Source: Aquatica leii
Lineage: Eukaryota > Arthropoda > Insecta > Coleoptera > Lampyridae
Length of the DNA: 64,000 nucleotides
Assembly (NCBI GenBank): GCA_035610365.1
Contig: CM069435.1
Span: 65,593,389 to 65,657,388 of the forward strand
Reading direction: 5' to 3'
Below the pieces are notes generated by a model, which worked only from the letters and a program-made list of their open reading frames with translations, did no database searches and was not told where the DNA came from. Shown piece by piece: positions 48,558 through 60,065 of the stretch (positions are counted from its first letter, which is position 1; every line of letters begins with the position of its first letter). Both the position numbers and the translations under genes were made by a program.

Positions 48558-51135
48558 TTATTTTTTGAGAACTATCATGAACATCAATGGCAAAATTGAA
48601 TTCTTACGACTGTAGAAACATAAAGCTATTTGATTAGCTTCCCTATTTGCTATGGTTTCATGCCACATTAAGCAAAGAGTTTGATTGTTGCTGCACCTAT
48701 GTAGCGTCAAATTGAAAGTCCAGAGCTCCCGTTTGTGGAAAGCTATTGAAGTCTCTATAGCGGGAGTCGGTAAACACTGCGGTAAATCGAATGTGTATAC
48801 TTCTTTGATAAAATCAGTTATTAAAATCCCTATATCAATTCGCTCAGCTTCGTAAGCGGCTCCTGCTTGGGCTTGATGTTCTGTCAGTTGAGCAGTAAGC
48901 TCTACCTTCTTCTGAATATCAGCACTTGTTTTCAGACGTATCTTGAATTTGTCGCATGTGGCACATGTATCTTTATTTGGTTTTTTTATTCTGATACTAA
49001 GCGAATGAAAAACATTTTGATACACACATCTAGAAACTGGTTGCCTTTCAGATGGAAGGCATTTCTTGTACTTTTCGTAAACCTGACAAAGAGTATAGTA
49101 ATAAAGAAGATATTTTTACTCGATTTTTTCTGCAACAATGACTTTCATATGTGGGAATAGAAAAAATGTGTGTACGAATAAGCTCCATTTCTACTTCAGC
49201 AATTTTATTCGCTGGAGTAGATGCCTCTCTCAAATAGTCATGGTGTTACGTGCAAATTTTTTCTAACCTAATACCCTGTATATTGAATTAAAATTAGATT
49301 CCGGTTTTGACGCCCTCTGCCGATCTTTTCTGGTGACTGTCATTTTACGACGAAATCGTTAAGTTGTCAACTGCATAAAATGGCCTGTACCGCTTAAAGA
49401 AAATTTCGAATGACATCCTCAATAATGGAAATCAAATTATAATTTCATTACGCTTGTAAAATAATTTAGTCGTCACAGGCCGTTCCACTACGTTTTGGCC
49501 CACATGTTTCTATTCAATAAAGAATAATGAGAGATTAATATCGACAAATACTATCATGGGATGAGTATAACTCTATATATAAGGCCTACGGTTAAAACTA
49601 AAAAAAAACCGAAGACAAGGACTTTTCTTCGAGATCCTACTCATGCAGCAAACACCTGCGAAACCAACTTTCATTGAATGTGTACAACAGCATTCGACAA
49701 TCGCGTTATGTTATGTGTACTTTCTTTTATTAGTAATTAACAATTTTTTAGATCTTGATTTCGTGAGTCATTGTGTTGACACGATTTGCTACTCAAATTT
49801 ATTTTAGGCTCACTTGCCGGGGAAAACGTTTTCTTCGACCAAGAAGGTACTGGATTGTGGGTAAGTTTATTTAATTATTTTATCGCTGTCAGAAAAGTCA
49901 CTCACGGAACTTTGGCTAGTGTTAATTCCGTAATTACTATCATTGTTTTAAGACCATTAAGGTAGTTTCATTAATTATTTTGTGTGTATCGCATGCTGTG
50001 TACAAACAATATTTGCTACGCAATTTTGTTCGCTGTTCGCTTCGACTTAACCTAGATATGTATTGTGTGTTGCCGATACTGCTGGCTGGCATTTATGCAC
50101 TGAGAATTAGATATACTTGTGTTAATCATCTACGTTACTAAATTAAAGTTTTTATACTTGTTAATCTTTCTTTTATGGTAACATACCTTTCTCTTTTATT
50201 GTGGTTGCCCAAACATCAGAGTAACAAGGATTACGAACCTAAAAATTAGTTACAAGTTTGGACCGTCTGTCGTGATCGGGGCAGAAGTGTTAATTAGGAT
50301 TGATCTGGCGCCCTTAAGTATAATTTCCTTGAACCTCCCCTATCTCCGACTGTGTGAGTTGGCCGTGCAAGGTTCGTAAAACCTAAAGCTTGTAATGCGA
50401 GTAATGCGAGATGTAGAAGCGTTTTTGTTCCTTAAGACATAAATAACGAATTTATTACTCTCATCAAAAGTCTTAAGAAAACATTATTTACAAACTTTAA
50501 CTAAAGTAGCATGTATAGCTAGATGATATGTGTTAGCCAGAAATCTGTTTTTTTCTTTTCTTTATTTACAACTTTATGCTTCGCAGATTTTTCTCTTCAG
50601 TCATTATTAAACTAGCAACAAATACACACGTTTTCCATTGCGCAATATTCAAAAAATATCAATTGTCTTTCTCCTTCATTTATTCTCGTTTTACACTGAA
50701 GTTTGCAGTATGACAGTTATTTATTCTTTTCCATTATCACCTTTTCCTTGTTTGTAATATACTCGATTACCAAGTTTTCTCTTCATTTTCCTCTATCTTC
50801 GCACTTCCCTAGTTTCGTTCTTTTTTGATTTCCTTCACCTTTTGTTTATGTTGACGATGCCTACAGATTCAGCATTTGTTTTTTGAGTTTCATTTGATTT
50901 CAATTACTTCTTTGAAATATCAACTACATCAGTTTCAGAGTCTAAAGTACCACTCTCCGTCCTGTAATCCGGATCTGCATTAGAATTAACAATGGTTCAT
51001 CTTGAATGATTTCTTCCAACACATTAGTTGTTGTAACCGGATCAATGTCCTCACAAACCGCAGCAATAATGTAAAATGATTGCAGTTCATCGTCATTCAA
51101 AGGAGCAATCGATGTTAAATCGTTTCTATAAAAAT
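48558..51135 (-). mobile_element. Transposase-like protein of unnamed insect family, split by an LTR
   Basis: Two blocks in the same orientation flank the LTR at 49244-50397. The N-terminal block (51135-50400) contains DDELQSFYIIAAVCEDI, an acidic NADPDYRTESGTLDSET segment, a Lys-rich region, RINEGERQLIFFEYC and VCKTFFLKTLDESNKFVIYV in different frames. The C-terminal block (49240-48558) has REASTPANKIAEVEMELI, IFSIPTYESH, PNKDTCATCDKFKIR, TFDLPQCLPTPAIE, FHKRELWTFNLTLHRC and MWHETIANREANQIALC. Proteins of this layout are multicopy and unnamed in many insects as far as I recall; a DDE-type nuclease role is inferred only. Stops and frame changes are present. Confidence 0.55.
49244..50397 (+). 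mobile_element. LTR of family B, copy 1 (solo or truncated)
   Basis: It begins TGTTACGTGC and ends GTTCGTAAAACC then CTTGTAATG. The last two bases have probably changed from CA, as judged by copy 2 at 57985-59525, which ends CTTGTAACA. Shared blocks with copy 2 include GATTTCGTGAGTCATT, TGACACGATTTGC, GTGTTGCC, ATTACGAACCTAA, TGGCGCCCTTA and GAGTTGGCCGTGCA. A TATATAAG box is at 49575-49582. No internal retroviral region adjoins it. No matching target duplication is visible (ATGG left, CGAG right). Confidence 0.7.
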
Positions 51136-53035
51136 GTAGGCAAGATTAGCAAATAAGAATATAAGTTGACATGTACCTATTTCCTCAATAAAAAATAATT
51201 GGCGCAGAACTTATAAGCAAATATATACCTCTTTACACCATTAGACACTTATATAGAAACAGATCAAATAAGCGAAAAAAGATACATATTGACATATACC
51301 TCTTTTCCTTAAAAAATATTTTCCGTGGTTAGTTATATCCCCTCGCACATTAGTAATTTATAGAATTTACGCTATAAGTACACTTATGTCTATTTATTAT
51401 TTTTTTATTATTATTATTATTATTATATTTATATTTAAAAGTGCATTGTGTAGTTAAACCAATTTCCATATTTCAAAACTTATACCCCTTGTCTCGAATA
51501 GGCTCCAATGTTCGTAGCACTTAGGTGCCCTTTATATCTACCGCCCTAACGCGATGCCTTACCTCGCTCCTCCGAGCCGGCACTGAGTAAGGTATATGTA
51601 TACAGTGTGTACAGTTTAAGATGAAGTACAGAAAAATATTTGAAACCGTAAGAAATGCGCGTTCGGTTATACTAATCAAAAAATGCAGAATAATGATCAT
51701 GAGCTGATTTCATATTTAGAAACTTCCAAAATTTGGTGCAGTAGTGTAGTTAGTCATGCTAAAGCAAGTAGAAAACTTTTTTTTATTTAAGTCTGATGAA
51801 TATTCTAATATTCTGACAGTCATTTCTTTTTCTTTTTCTAGTAATATCAATAAATACTTATAAAAATATTTTTTCAAATTTCCTTTTTTTTTAATTAGCT
51901 ATTTTAGGTAGAATTTAAAAAAGACTAAAAATATCAAGAGTGATAAACTATAAAAATTAACGATCACAAAATGTCAAAAGATTATAATATAAATAATTAT
52001 AAATGTAAATTTTGATTTTTGCTAACTATAAATAAATTATTATATAAAATTCAACAAATGAAACTGCTATAACTCAAAAATTATAATAAATAAATTTGTT
52101 TTTAGAAACAATTAATTATTTCCTATTAATTTTATTTGCATGTTTTTTTATCTTAATTAATTTTAGTTACGTAGCTTATATAATGTGCACCATTTACATG
52201 CTCAACCATTTTTACAGAGTTTACCTATACTATATAGTAATATCCTAATTTTTTGTTTTATGTAATAGTTTTTGTGATCTCTCTCATTAAAGCTTACAAA
52301 AACTATAATCAATATTAATCTCAGAAAGAAGAAGAAAAAACGTTGTTCTAGTCACTGTTTTTTCTTTATGAGACATTTCGTTAAAATATTCTATCCATTT
52401 CTACACTAATTGTCTTCAATCTAAGCTCGGTTTTAAAATTCATCTGTTAGGTACTTTCACTTTGGATAAAAATTTCTTGTTTATTTACGTATATAATACG
52501 TTTTCTAGTATTTTAAAAATTCTTTAAATAGCTTCATTCCCATTTCTATTGTTTTTTCTATTTATCTTGATATACTGTTCTATGTTATTATTTTATTATG
52601 AATACTATGTTTCTCAATTTCTTAAGTTTGTACTTTTAATGCGTTCTTTATCCTAACAACATTCGCGAATCTTTTAATTTTCACTAAAAATCATTATTTC
52701 TGTTGCTTCTTTCATTTCTAATTCCAATCGTTCCCAATCAATATTTAAGCGTTCTGCTTTCTGTTTTTTTTCCTCCTAACAGCATACGTAATTATATTTC
52801 ATTTTCAAATTATAAGAGAAGCAAATTAACACAACGTGAATAAGCAGAACTATCGTTATTGGGCAGACACAAATCCTAAGTTCATAAGCGCCCTTTACAC
52901 GTTAGTAAGTAAGGTGTGCTGTTTCATGACATGGAATCTTCAAACCTTATTTTTTCGAAAATTAATAGGAAATTACAGTAACTGTTAATCCGCATCGTTA
53001 CGTGGAGATGTCACAATATTTCGTTATATCTAAAT
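50398..53035. other. Mostly unassigned, with N-terminal transposase-like relic and a (TTA)n run
   Basis: The part to 51135 belongs to the element described above. A simple TTA/TAT repeat occupies about 51397-51436. A GC-richer patch at 51500-51590 (CCGCCCTAACGCGATGCC, CTCCGAGCCGGCACTGAG) is unexplained and may be a promoter or terminal repeat of a mobile element. The remainder to 53035 shows nothing. Confidence 0.4.
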
Positions 53036-53039
53036 TGCA

Positions 53040-53400
53040 ATTTTCCAGGCGTTCAAAAACCATGGTTTGAACAAGATGGAGCAACATCACACACTGCACG
53101 GCAATAAATGGAAGCTGTGTGAGAGTTGTTTGGTAACAATGTGATCTCAAGATTCGGTAACGTTCCTTGGCCCCCTAGATCGCCTGATTCGTCCGTTGAT
53201 GATTTTTGTTGTAGGGATATCTCAATACTAAAATGTACACGACTTGACCAAAAACTCTAGAAGTTTTAAAACAAAGAATTCAGAATGAAATTCACAGTAT
53301 CCCAGCCGAAATGATGCAGCGGTCAATGAGGAATATCAACACCAGATTGCAAGAATGCATTCGTACAGGAGAACGACCTCTAAAGGACGTAGTTTAAAAG
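53040..53400 (+). pseudogene. Mariner/IS630-type transposase C-terminus
   Basis: The plus strand encodes PWFEQDGATSHTARQ, ELFGNNVISRFGNVPWPPRS, then in shifted frames the DFFLWGYL-equivalent block, and QECIRTGE near the end. These are the last two catalytic-acid regions of an insect mariner-like transposase. It is 5'-truncated, and stops follow the SPDS motif. It abuts the 5' LTR remnant of the large Ty3/gypsy element and probably replaced part of that LTR. Confidence 0.75.
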
Positions 53401-53802
53401 GAAAGACAAATTCCATTAATGTTTCTTAACTAATAATTTTTAAAATTTTAACTACTATAAACTAACGTAAGTGCTTTTCTTAAATATCGTTTAATTAGTT
53501 ACGTGTAGTTCTGCGTGTAAATATTTAGTTTATAAATAAATTAGTTTTAAAAATCGTTACAGTGGTGTCAGTGTCGCGGTTTTAAGGTGTAAATGCAAGT
53601 AAATTAATATTGCTCCCGTAATCAAACGTTGTGTGTTAAGTACGTTCGTTAATCTAGTGTGGGGCGTTATTAAAATTCAATGTTGTTATACTCTGCATCC
53701 CTGTTATAACTTAAGCCGGTAATTCATTATCAAACCAAAATAGATACAAAACTATTTAAATTTCTCTAATCAATAAAAACTGTAAAGAATCGATAAATAA
53801 AA

Positions 53803-55180
53803 TATGGAAAAACTGTCAAAAAATTCTAGAAAAATGGAAGAAAAACTGTCCGAACATTCTCAGAAAATGGAGGAAAATTCTAGAAGTCTAAAAGAAGAAA
53901 TATAAACGAACATTGAAAGTCAAAGACTATTGAGGAGAAAATACAAGTTAGTGTAAAAAGCCAAACTAAAATTGTTCAAGAGAAAACTCGTGCAGATATG
54001 TTAACTTTAAAAGCAGCCTTACTAATGGATCATCGAGAATAAACCACTCACAAATTTAAAGTTGTACCTACAAATTTTGATGGTAAAGTCAATGGTCAAC
54101 CTACTACAAACAATTTGAAGCCGCAGCTACAGCTAATAGTTAGAGCAACAAGCAGAAAACGACGTCTTTAATAGTATCCTTACGTGGAGAAGTGCTTGGA
54201 ATTTTGCAGTCTGCAGTCCTGAAAAACCTCCAAGAAAATTACAAACTTTTAATTGTTGTCCCCACCAGGGTCACCAGCTCGCTGCAGGGGCCTTCGGTGC
54301 GACAACCAACTACAGCGCAACACGCCGATGGAGGTGGTCCCGCAAGAACCACGCGAAAGAGTATAAAACCGGCGCTTCCAGCGATCAAGATAGAGAGGTG
54401 CTTGACTGGTTGGCGCGGAAAGACTCCTTCGCTTAATGATCCTCTGAGTCTGGAGGATCACCAACCAGCTTGCGATACTCGAGAGCGCGGTTTAGGTACC
54501 CTTGTAACGGCGAATGTATATAGTTAATTTTGTAAATATTATTGTTAGTTCACGACGTTATTGTAATATATAGTTAATAAACTTGCATTCTGCTAGACTT
54601 GGGTGTTGTTTTTCCTAAATCGCGATAAAACGGTATTACGCGTACCACATACCGAGTCCGGAAGATACTGACGCCGACGTCGCGACACCCTCCCCCGACT
54701 CCACGGTAACATAATTTCACGTTTAGAAATGAGACATGGAGATGCTCATCTTCAACAGGTGTACCAAACCGAAATAAAGAGTCGGGTTCAGAAAGCTGCG
54801 GAGTCTTTAAGAGTTTGAAGCTGACATCGCCAGACTAAGCTAGTTTATCCTATCGCACATGATACCTTTTTGGAGCAATTGGCTACTCAAACCTTCGCAG
54901 ATGGCCTCCGAGAAGGCGAAACGCAACAGACTCTACGATTAGCTCAAGACCTTAAAAGACGCTTTAGTGGATGTTTTGGAGTTTAAAGCAGCAAAACAAA
55001 CATGGCGACAAGACGGTCATAAACTCCGCTGTGCTGCAGAAGTACCCGCGCCGACACTAGAAAGCATCAAGGAGATAATGCGACAAATACTTTGGGAAAA
55101 AGAAGTAACAACTTTAAACTGCAGTGAAATAGACTACTTACAACGACACCCTACCAAACCTAAGAAGAAAGAATAAGAAC
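53803..55180 (+). pseudogene. Gag of the large Ty3/gypsy element, broken
   Basis: The N-terminus is a predicted coiled coil with repeats of the type KMEEKLSEHSQ. A TNFDGKV block near 54070 and SLRGEVLGILQS near 54180 mark the capsid-like region, which is then interrupted by a solo LTR. After it come HLQQVYQTEIKSRVQKAAES, FLEQLATQTFADGLREGE, LEFKAAKQTWRQDGHKLRC and a Lys-rich end near 55170. The zinc knuckle expected near the end is reduced or lost. At least four stops occur. Confidence 0.7.
54254..54711 (+). mobile_element. Solo LTR (family A) inserted in gag, with TAAT duplication
   Basis: This 458-bp segment begins TGTTGTCCCC and ends GGTAACA, giving the TGTT...AACA ends of an LTR. TAAT directly precedes it (54250-54253) and follows it (54712-54715). 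A TATA box (TATAAAA, 54362-54368) and a poly(A) signal (AATAAA, 54576-54581) are well placed. It is far richer in GC than its host element, and the gag reading continues on the far side. It is therefore a solo LTR left after recombination of a younger element. The 111-codon frame across its start is an artefact. Confidence 0.88.
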
Positions 55181-55189
55181 ACTATAAAG

Positions 55190-55800
55190 CTTGGAACGAG
55201 TTAACCAAAATAGACAAAAGACAAAAATCCCATCTAGTCATGTACTGGAGATCACTATTCAAATAGCATCACCTATGGAGCAATTGCATAATATTTATCT
55301 TGATGGCAAGATCAATGGAAGAACTGTTCAGTTACTGGTTGACACGGGAGTGACATCAACGTCCGGACATATTACGGAAAAATGAGAAAACATCACCAGT
55401 AACAGTGCGACTTTAAGCAGTGACGGGTGAAAAAATACTTACTCAAGGATAAGTACAAGTGATCATTGGTTTGGGAAATAGAGTACTCCGACCATAAAGT
55501 ACTGGTAGCCAACATCACGGAAGAAGTTAAAAAAGTATGGGTTCCATTTGGATATGGAGCGAAGCCGTGACTCTGTCTGCAAGAGCTAAAAGTGTGGTGA
55601 CGGCACGTCTGAATAAAAATCTCCAGGATAGCTATATTCACATTATTGAACCAATAGAGACCGACTTAGTTGAAAAAAGACTTCTCGTTGGCAAAACTTT
55701 AAGACGAGTGAAAAACAGGATGCCAGTAAAAATCTTGAATGTCAACTCAGATTCAGTAAAGTTGCACACCAGTATCTCAAATTGTGAGATGCTTGAATTC
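55190..55800 (+). pseudogene. Retroviral-type aspartic protease and linker, broken
   Basis: IYLDGKINGRTVQLLVDTG shows the active-site DTG with its upstream LL, followed by VTSTSGHI. Downstream frames give a VTGEKI-like block, VIIGLGN and, from 55537 to 55803, an open 88-codon piece with VTARLNKNLQDSYIHIIEP and VNSDSVKLH, the linker between protease and RT in this kind of element. A stop follows the protease flap region. Confidence 0.7.
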
Positions 55801-56019
55801 TAGTGAAGATACATAGCCAAAGATGTGCCCCCAAAATCTATTATACATTCTTACCTCAAAATGCCAACACCCTAGGCGAAGATAAGCTGACTAAAAATCA
55901 AGTGTTGATCCAGCAGTAACAAGATGTGTTCGCGCTGGAAAGTAATTAAAAAACAAGAACTAACTAACGTGGTATAACAAAATTAATACCAAAGACGCCA
56001 ATTTCCTTTGGCGAAAAGA

Positions 56020-56700
56020 AAAGAAATCAAATAGATAAATATCGATAAGGAGAGAAAAGGTGTGACTAAACCTTCAAATAGCCCATGGGCATCCCCAGTG
56101 GTACTCGTAAAGAAGAAAGATGGATCAACAAAATTTTGCGTAGACTACAGACAACTTAAAGAGGTAACCAAAAAGGACAGCTACCATTTACCAAGAATTG
56201 ACAATACGTTATACACCCTGTCATGATCCTAGTGGTTTTTCACGTTGAATTTGTTGAGTGGTTACTGGCAGGTAGAATTGGAACCCAATGATCGTGAAAA
56301 AAACAGCTTTTACAGTTGGAACTGGTTTGTGGCAGTTAACTGTGATGCTCGTGTGTAACGCTTCTGCAACGTTTGAGCGTTTAATGGAGACCATCTTGCG
56401 CGGACTGTCTTGAAAAACATGCTTGGTTTACTTAAACGACGTGACCGTGGTTGGAAAGTCGTTTGAAGGACACTTGAACAACTTGAAAAAAGTGTTCCAA
56501 CGAGTACGTGGGGCAAACCTAAAACTGAGCCCAAAGAAGTGCCACGTATGTAAGAAGAAAGTGCCACGTCGTATCTAGATATAAATCAAAGCTAACCCAG
56601 AAAAAAACATCACGTCAAAAGTTTCCTTGGGTTGTGCACCTATTATAGACGATTTGTACCCGGATTTGCCAATATTGCCAAACCTTTGACGCCCAAAGAA
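56020..56700 (+). pseudogene. Reverse transcriptase of the large Ty3/gypsy element, broken
   Basis: Conserved blocks in order: [63 protein letters not shown], and LVYLNDVTVVGKSF. The last is the catalytic box, in which the usual first Asp of the YxDD motif reads Asn (YLND), so the active site is altered. KPKTEPKEVPRM and a YYRRFVPGFANIAKPL block follow in shifted frames. At least five frame changes or stops are visible. Confidence 0.8.
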
Positions 56701-56789
56701 AGAGTCAAATTTAAATAGAATAAAAACTGCAAAAACGCTTTCCATGAACTAAAACAGGTCCTAGTCACTTTGACGATTTAAGTTATCCA

Positions 56790-57170
56790 AGAAAGGATGG
56801 GAGGTTTGTTTTGGATACCGATGCAAGTAATCTGGTCATAGGTGCAGTCTTTTCACAAGTGCAAGATAAACAAGAAAAAGTAATCGCGTATTTTAGTAAA
56901 GTTTTGTCCAGGTCAGAAATAAATTATTGCGTGACTAAAAGAAAGGTATTAGCAGTCGTCAAGTCCATAAAACACTACAAATATTTGTATCAACAAAAAT
57001 TTTTACTAAGGACGGGCCACACCGGTTTAAAATCGCTATTGCAGTTCCATAATCCAAAAGGACAAAAAGGAAAATGGATCGAAAGACTGCAAAAGTATGA
57101 CTATGACACAATACACCGTGCCGGAAGGAATCATCGGAATGCCTTGTCCAGAAGACCATGTCCGGCACTC
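56790..57170 (+). pseudogene. RNase H of the large Ty3/gypsy element
   Basis: The longest open piece begins LDTDASNLVIGAVFSQ and continues QEKVIAYFSKVLSRSEINYC, VTKRKVLAVVKSIKHYKYLY, LLRTGHTGLKSLLQF, WIERLQKYDYDTIHRAGRNH and NALSRRPC. It is a standard Ty3/gypsy RNase H plus tether. RTGHTGL stands where RTDHxxL is usual, so one catalytic-site residue is changed (Asp to Gly). The frame stays open for 164 codons into the linker towards integrase. Confidence 0.8.
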
Positions 57171-57459
57171 TGCAGCCATTGTTCGCGACTTGAAGAACAA
57201 GTGGAATGCCTCCGGAGAACTGCTATGGTTGATGACGATTGGGAACCTTTGCAGTTGCGTCGCGAACTAGAAAACGATTCCGTAATAACACTATTCCTAA
57301 ACTGAAAAGAAAATGGCCGGCGACCAACCTGGGAAGAAGTGAGTGCTTTGGGCAGAAACATCAGACCGTATTGGGCGCAGTGAAACTCTTTGAGAGTAGA
57401 AGACGGTCTTCTGAACTCTAGAAAGTGTCGAAAGCACGGTAGTGGTAGTGGTAAAGAAC

Positions 57460-59960
57460 CGGGCGTCACAAGTGTTGAAGTATCTGCACGATGGTACATC
57501 AGGAGGACAATGTGGTGTAGAGAAGACAATAGGAAAAGTTCGAAAAATATTCTACTGAGTAAACTAACTGCAAAGAGGACGCCATAAAATGTTGCCGTAA
57601 GTGCACGGTCTGCGTATCACGAAATGGTCTAGCAAACAAAATGCAAAGCACCGATAAAGCAGTATAACGTAGAAAACCTTTTAGAAAGAGTAAGGATCGA
57701 CATCGCAGGGCAGTTCCCAGAATCTAATTCGGTCACAAATACATTCTGATGGCAATGGATTATTTCAGAAAATGGACGGAGGCTTACATCATACCCAATC
57801 AAGAAGCAGTAGTGGCAGAAGTATTAGTAAACGAGTTCCGTTGAAATTACATTCCGATTAAGGCCGCAACTTTGAGTCTGGGCTGTTTCAAGAAGTTTGC
57901 CGACTGTTGGGAATTAAGAAAACTAGGACGACGCCTCTCCATCCTCAATCTGATGGCTTGGTTGAACGGATGAATCGAACAATGTGTTACGGTAATTTTC
58001 ATTACGTACGCCTTTGTTGTTACGGTTGAAATTTTCATTAGGTACGCCTATGGGTTTTCGACGTGAAATTAGATTCGAGTTTTGACAACCGCTAACTATC
58101 TTTTGCGCATTAGATGTCATTTGGTAGAAAGTCGTGACATGTGAAATATGTAAGTGGCCTGTAATTAGCGAAGATTAATATTATCCGTTACCATCGGGGA
58201 AATAATGGAAAACCATTTATAATTATTTAATTTCTTAATTTCGTTAAGACGTTACAGGGTGAGCTAAAGTCATCTTTTAATATAAACTCGTTTGTAATTC
58301 GTTTTCCTTTTGACAGCCATTTTGCGTACCTTCATGTTAAACCGTCAGATTCTCGATAAATGGATATCGTTACTATTATTAACTAAGGCATCACGTTGCC
58401 GGACTCGAGCGCTAACAGAAGGCGACTGCAAGCCGCACAATTAGGGCCTTAAGGAAGCATCTTGGGCATACTTAAACTACACGTGGCTGATACGCCGTGT
58501 TCGTGTTCACCACCTATTTGTGTTCCAGCGCTATTCTGTATTCGATACCACTTTCCGGAGGGATGAACCTCGACACATATTTATATGGGACGATACTAAC
58601 TTTTCTCGATAAGACGTGGTTATAACTAATTAAATCAACGAAAAAGGGGTACCACAGCATATAACAACCGGTTTATATTCTTTATGTTGGTTTGTATTTT
58701 AATTAATAATTGTTATAGATGTGATTTCGTGAGACATTAGCTTGACACGGTTTGCGATTCAAATTGTTTGCAGATTGTGTGTCGGGGGAACGTACGTTCT
58801 TCACACCAAAGGAAACACCTGTATTTATTGGTAAGTGATCTTATTTGTTTTATTACGTGGTCAAACGGGTCACTCACGAGACTTTTGTTATTAATTCTAT
58901 AATTATCACTATCGTTGTTTACGAGTTAAGTAATAAATTTTACTTTTGCCAAGTTGTGCATGCTGTGTAATACCGATTGATAAACGTTGATGCTATATTA
59001 AGTTTATACGCTGTGTTAGGATAAGTTAACATTAGCGTAGTACGGTCTTATTTCTGTATTTGATTGTCAGTAATGCTATTATACTAATTTATGTAAACGT
59101 TATTTACTACAAACTATTCTTCGCTATAGATTCTTATGGTAGTTTACTTATGTACGGTGTGTTGCCTATGCTACTGGCATTTTCTTTGTATTTAATAGCC
59201 ATTATATTCTGTGATAAACCCCAGCGATTCTACATTAAAAATTGTTATGTTGGTTAAATATTCTTTTATGACAATATACCTGTTTCCTATGGCTATCGTA
59301 TTAACTAATTGCTTCTGACTACTCGAACAGCTGAGTAGAGGAATTACGAACCTAACAACTAGTTGCAAGTTTCTTCCCATTCTGTTGTGAGCAGGCAGAC
59401 GTGACTTTGGGGAAGCTCTGGCGCCCTTATATATCTCTTCGATTTATGTATCTAGGAACCCCCCCTCTCTCCGACGATTGAGAGTTGGCCGTGCAGGTTC
59501 GTAAAACCATCAAAAACTTGTAACAAATGATAAAGTACTTAGGCAAAGTAGCGTCAGAACACCAAAGAAACTGGGATAAGTACTTGCATTTTTTCTAATG
59601 GCATACCAATCATTCGTTCACAAAAGCACAGGCCAAACACCGTCCTGTGTCATGCTCGGTCGCAAAATACGACTGCCATGCGATCTCCAATTTGGATGAA
59701 GACTGGAGGAAAAAGCTGAGAAAAATTGCCAGTGTAAGAATGAAGACAGGATATGACGTGAAGTACAAAATGGTGGGTTTCAACCTGGCAACACGGTGTG
59801 GTTATATAATCCCCAAAAAAGACGTGGTTTGTCGCCGAAGCTGCAGAGGCCATAGGACGGCCCTTATGATGTCGTGCAAAGTATTAATGACGTCATATAT
59901 CGCATCCGCAAACCACCCACAGACAAGCCAAAAGTTGTCCACATCGACCATCTAGTCCTG
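57460..59960 (+). pseudogene. Integrase of the large Ty3/gypsy element, split by a solo LTR
   Basis: The HHCC region is represented by TSGGQCGVEKTIGKVRKIFY near 57488. The core has MAMDYFRKWTEAYIIPNQEA near 57750, a GRNFES block near 57865, and TPLHPQSDGLVERMNR near 57930-57980. The frame is interrupted at 57985 and resumes at 59530 with KYLGKVASEHQRNWDKYLHF, AYQSFVHKSTGQTPS and LGRKIRLPCDL. A GPY/F-like end follows: GNTVWLYNP, GLSPKLQRP and VVHIDHLVL. Because the 4-bp duplication accounts exactly for the inserted bases, the split was caused by the LTR. Confidence 0.82.
57985..59525 (+). mobile_element. Solo LTR (family B, copy 2) inserted in integrase, with AATG duplication
   Basis: This 1541-bp segment begins TGTTACGGTA and ends CTTGTAACA, with TGTTA...TAACA termini. 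AATG is present directly before (57981-57984) and after (59526-59529). It is a longer relative of the LTR at 49244-50397. A direct duplication of about 40 bases opens the LTR (GTTACGGTAATTTTCATTA and GTTACGGTTGAAATTTTCAT). It contains a splice-site-flanked segment discussed under findings. There is no internal retroviral sequence, so it is a solo LTR. Confidence 0.9.
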
Positions 59961-60065
59961 ATCAGCTAGTATTTACTGGAGATAGACAATTTTAGTTCCG
60001 AACCAAAGTAATAACTAGCAGAATCAGAAATCAAGTGCAAGAAATGGACTTTGGTAAGTTTATGA

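Noticed and set aside
51397..51436. Tandem trinucleotide run as a possible CRISPR-like or regulatory array
   Set aside because: It is a simple TTA/TAT microsatellite; CRISPR arrays are not expected in an insect genome.
54192..54527. 111-codon ORF
   Set aside because: It runs across the junction of gag and a solo LTR, so it is a chance frame.
57131..57529. 132-codon minus-strand ORF
   Set aside because: It is antisense to the RNase H-integrase linker of the large Ty3/gypsy element.
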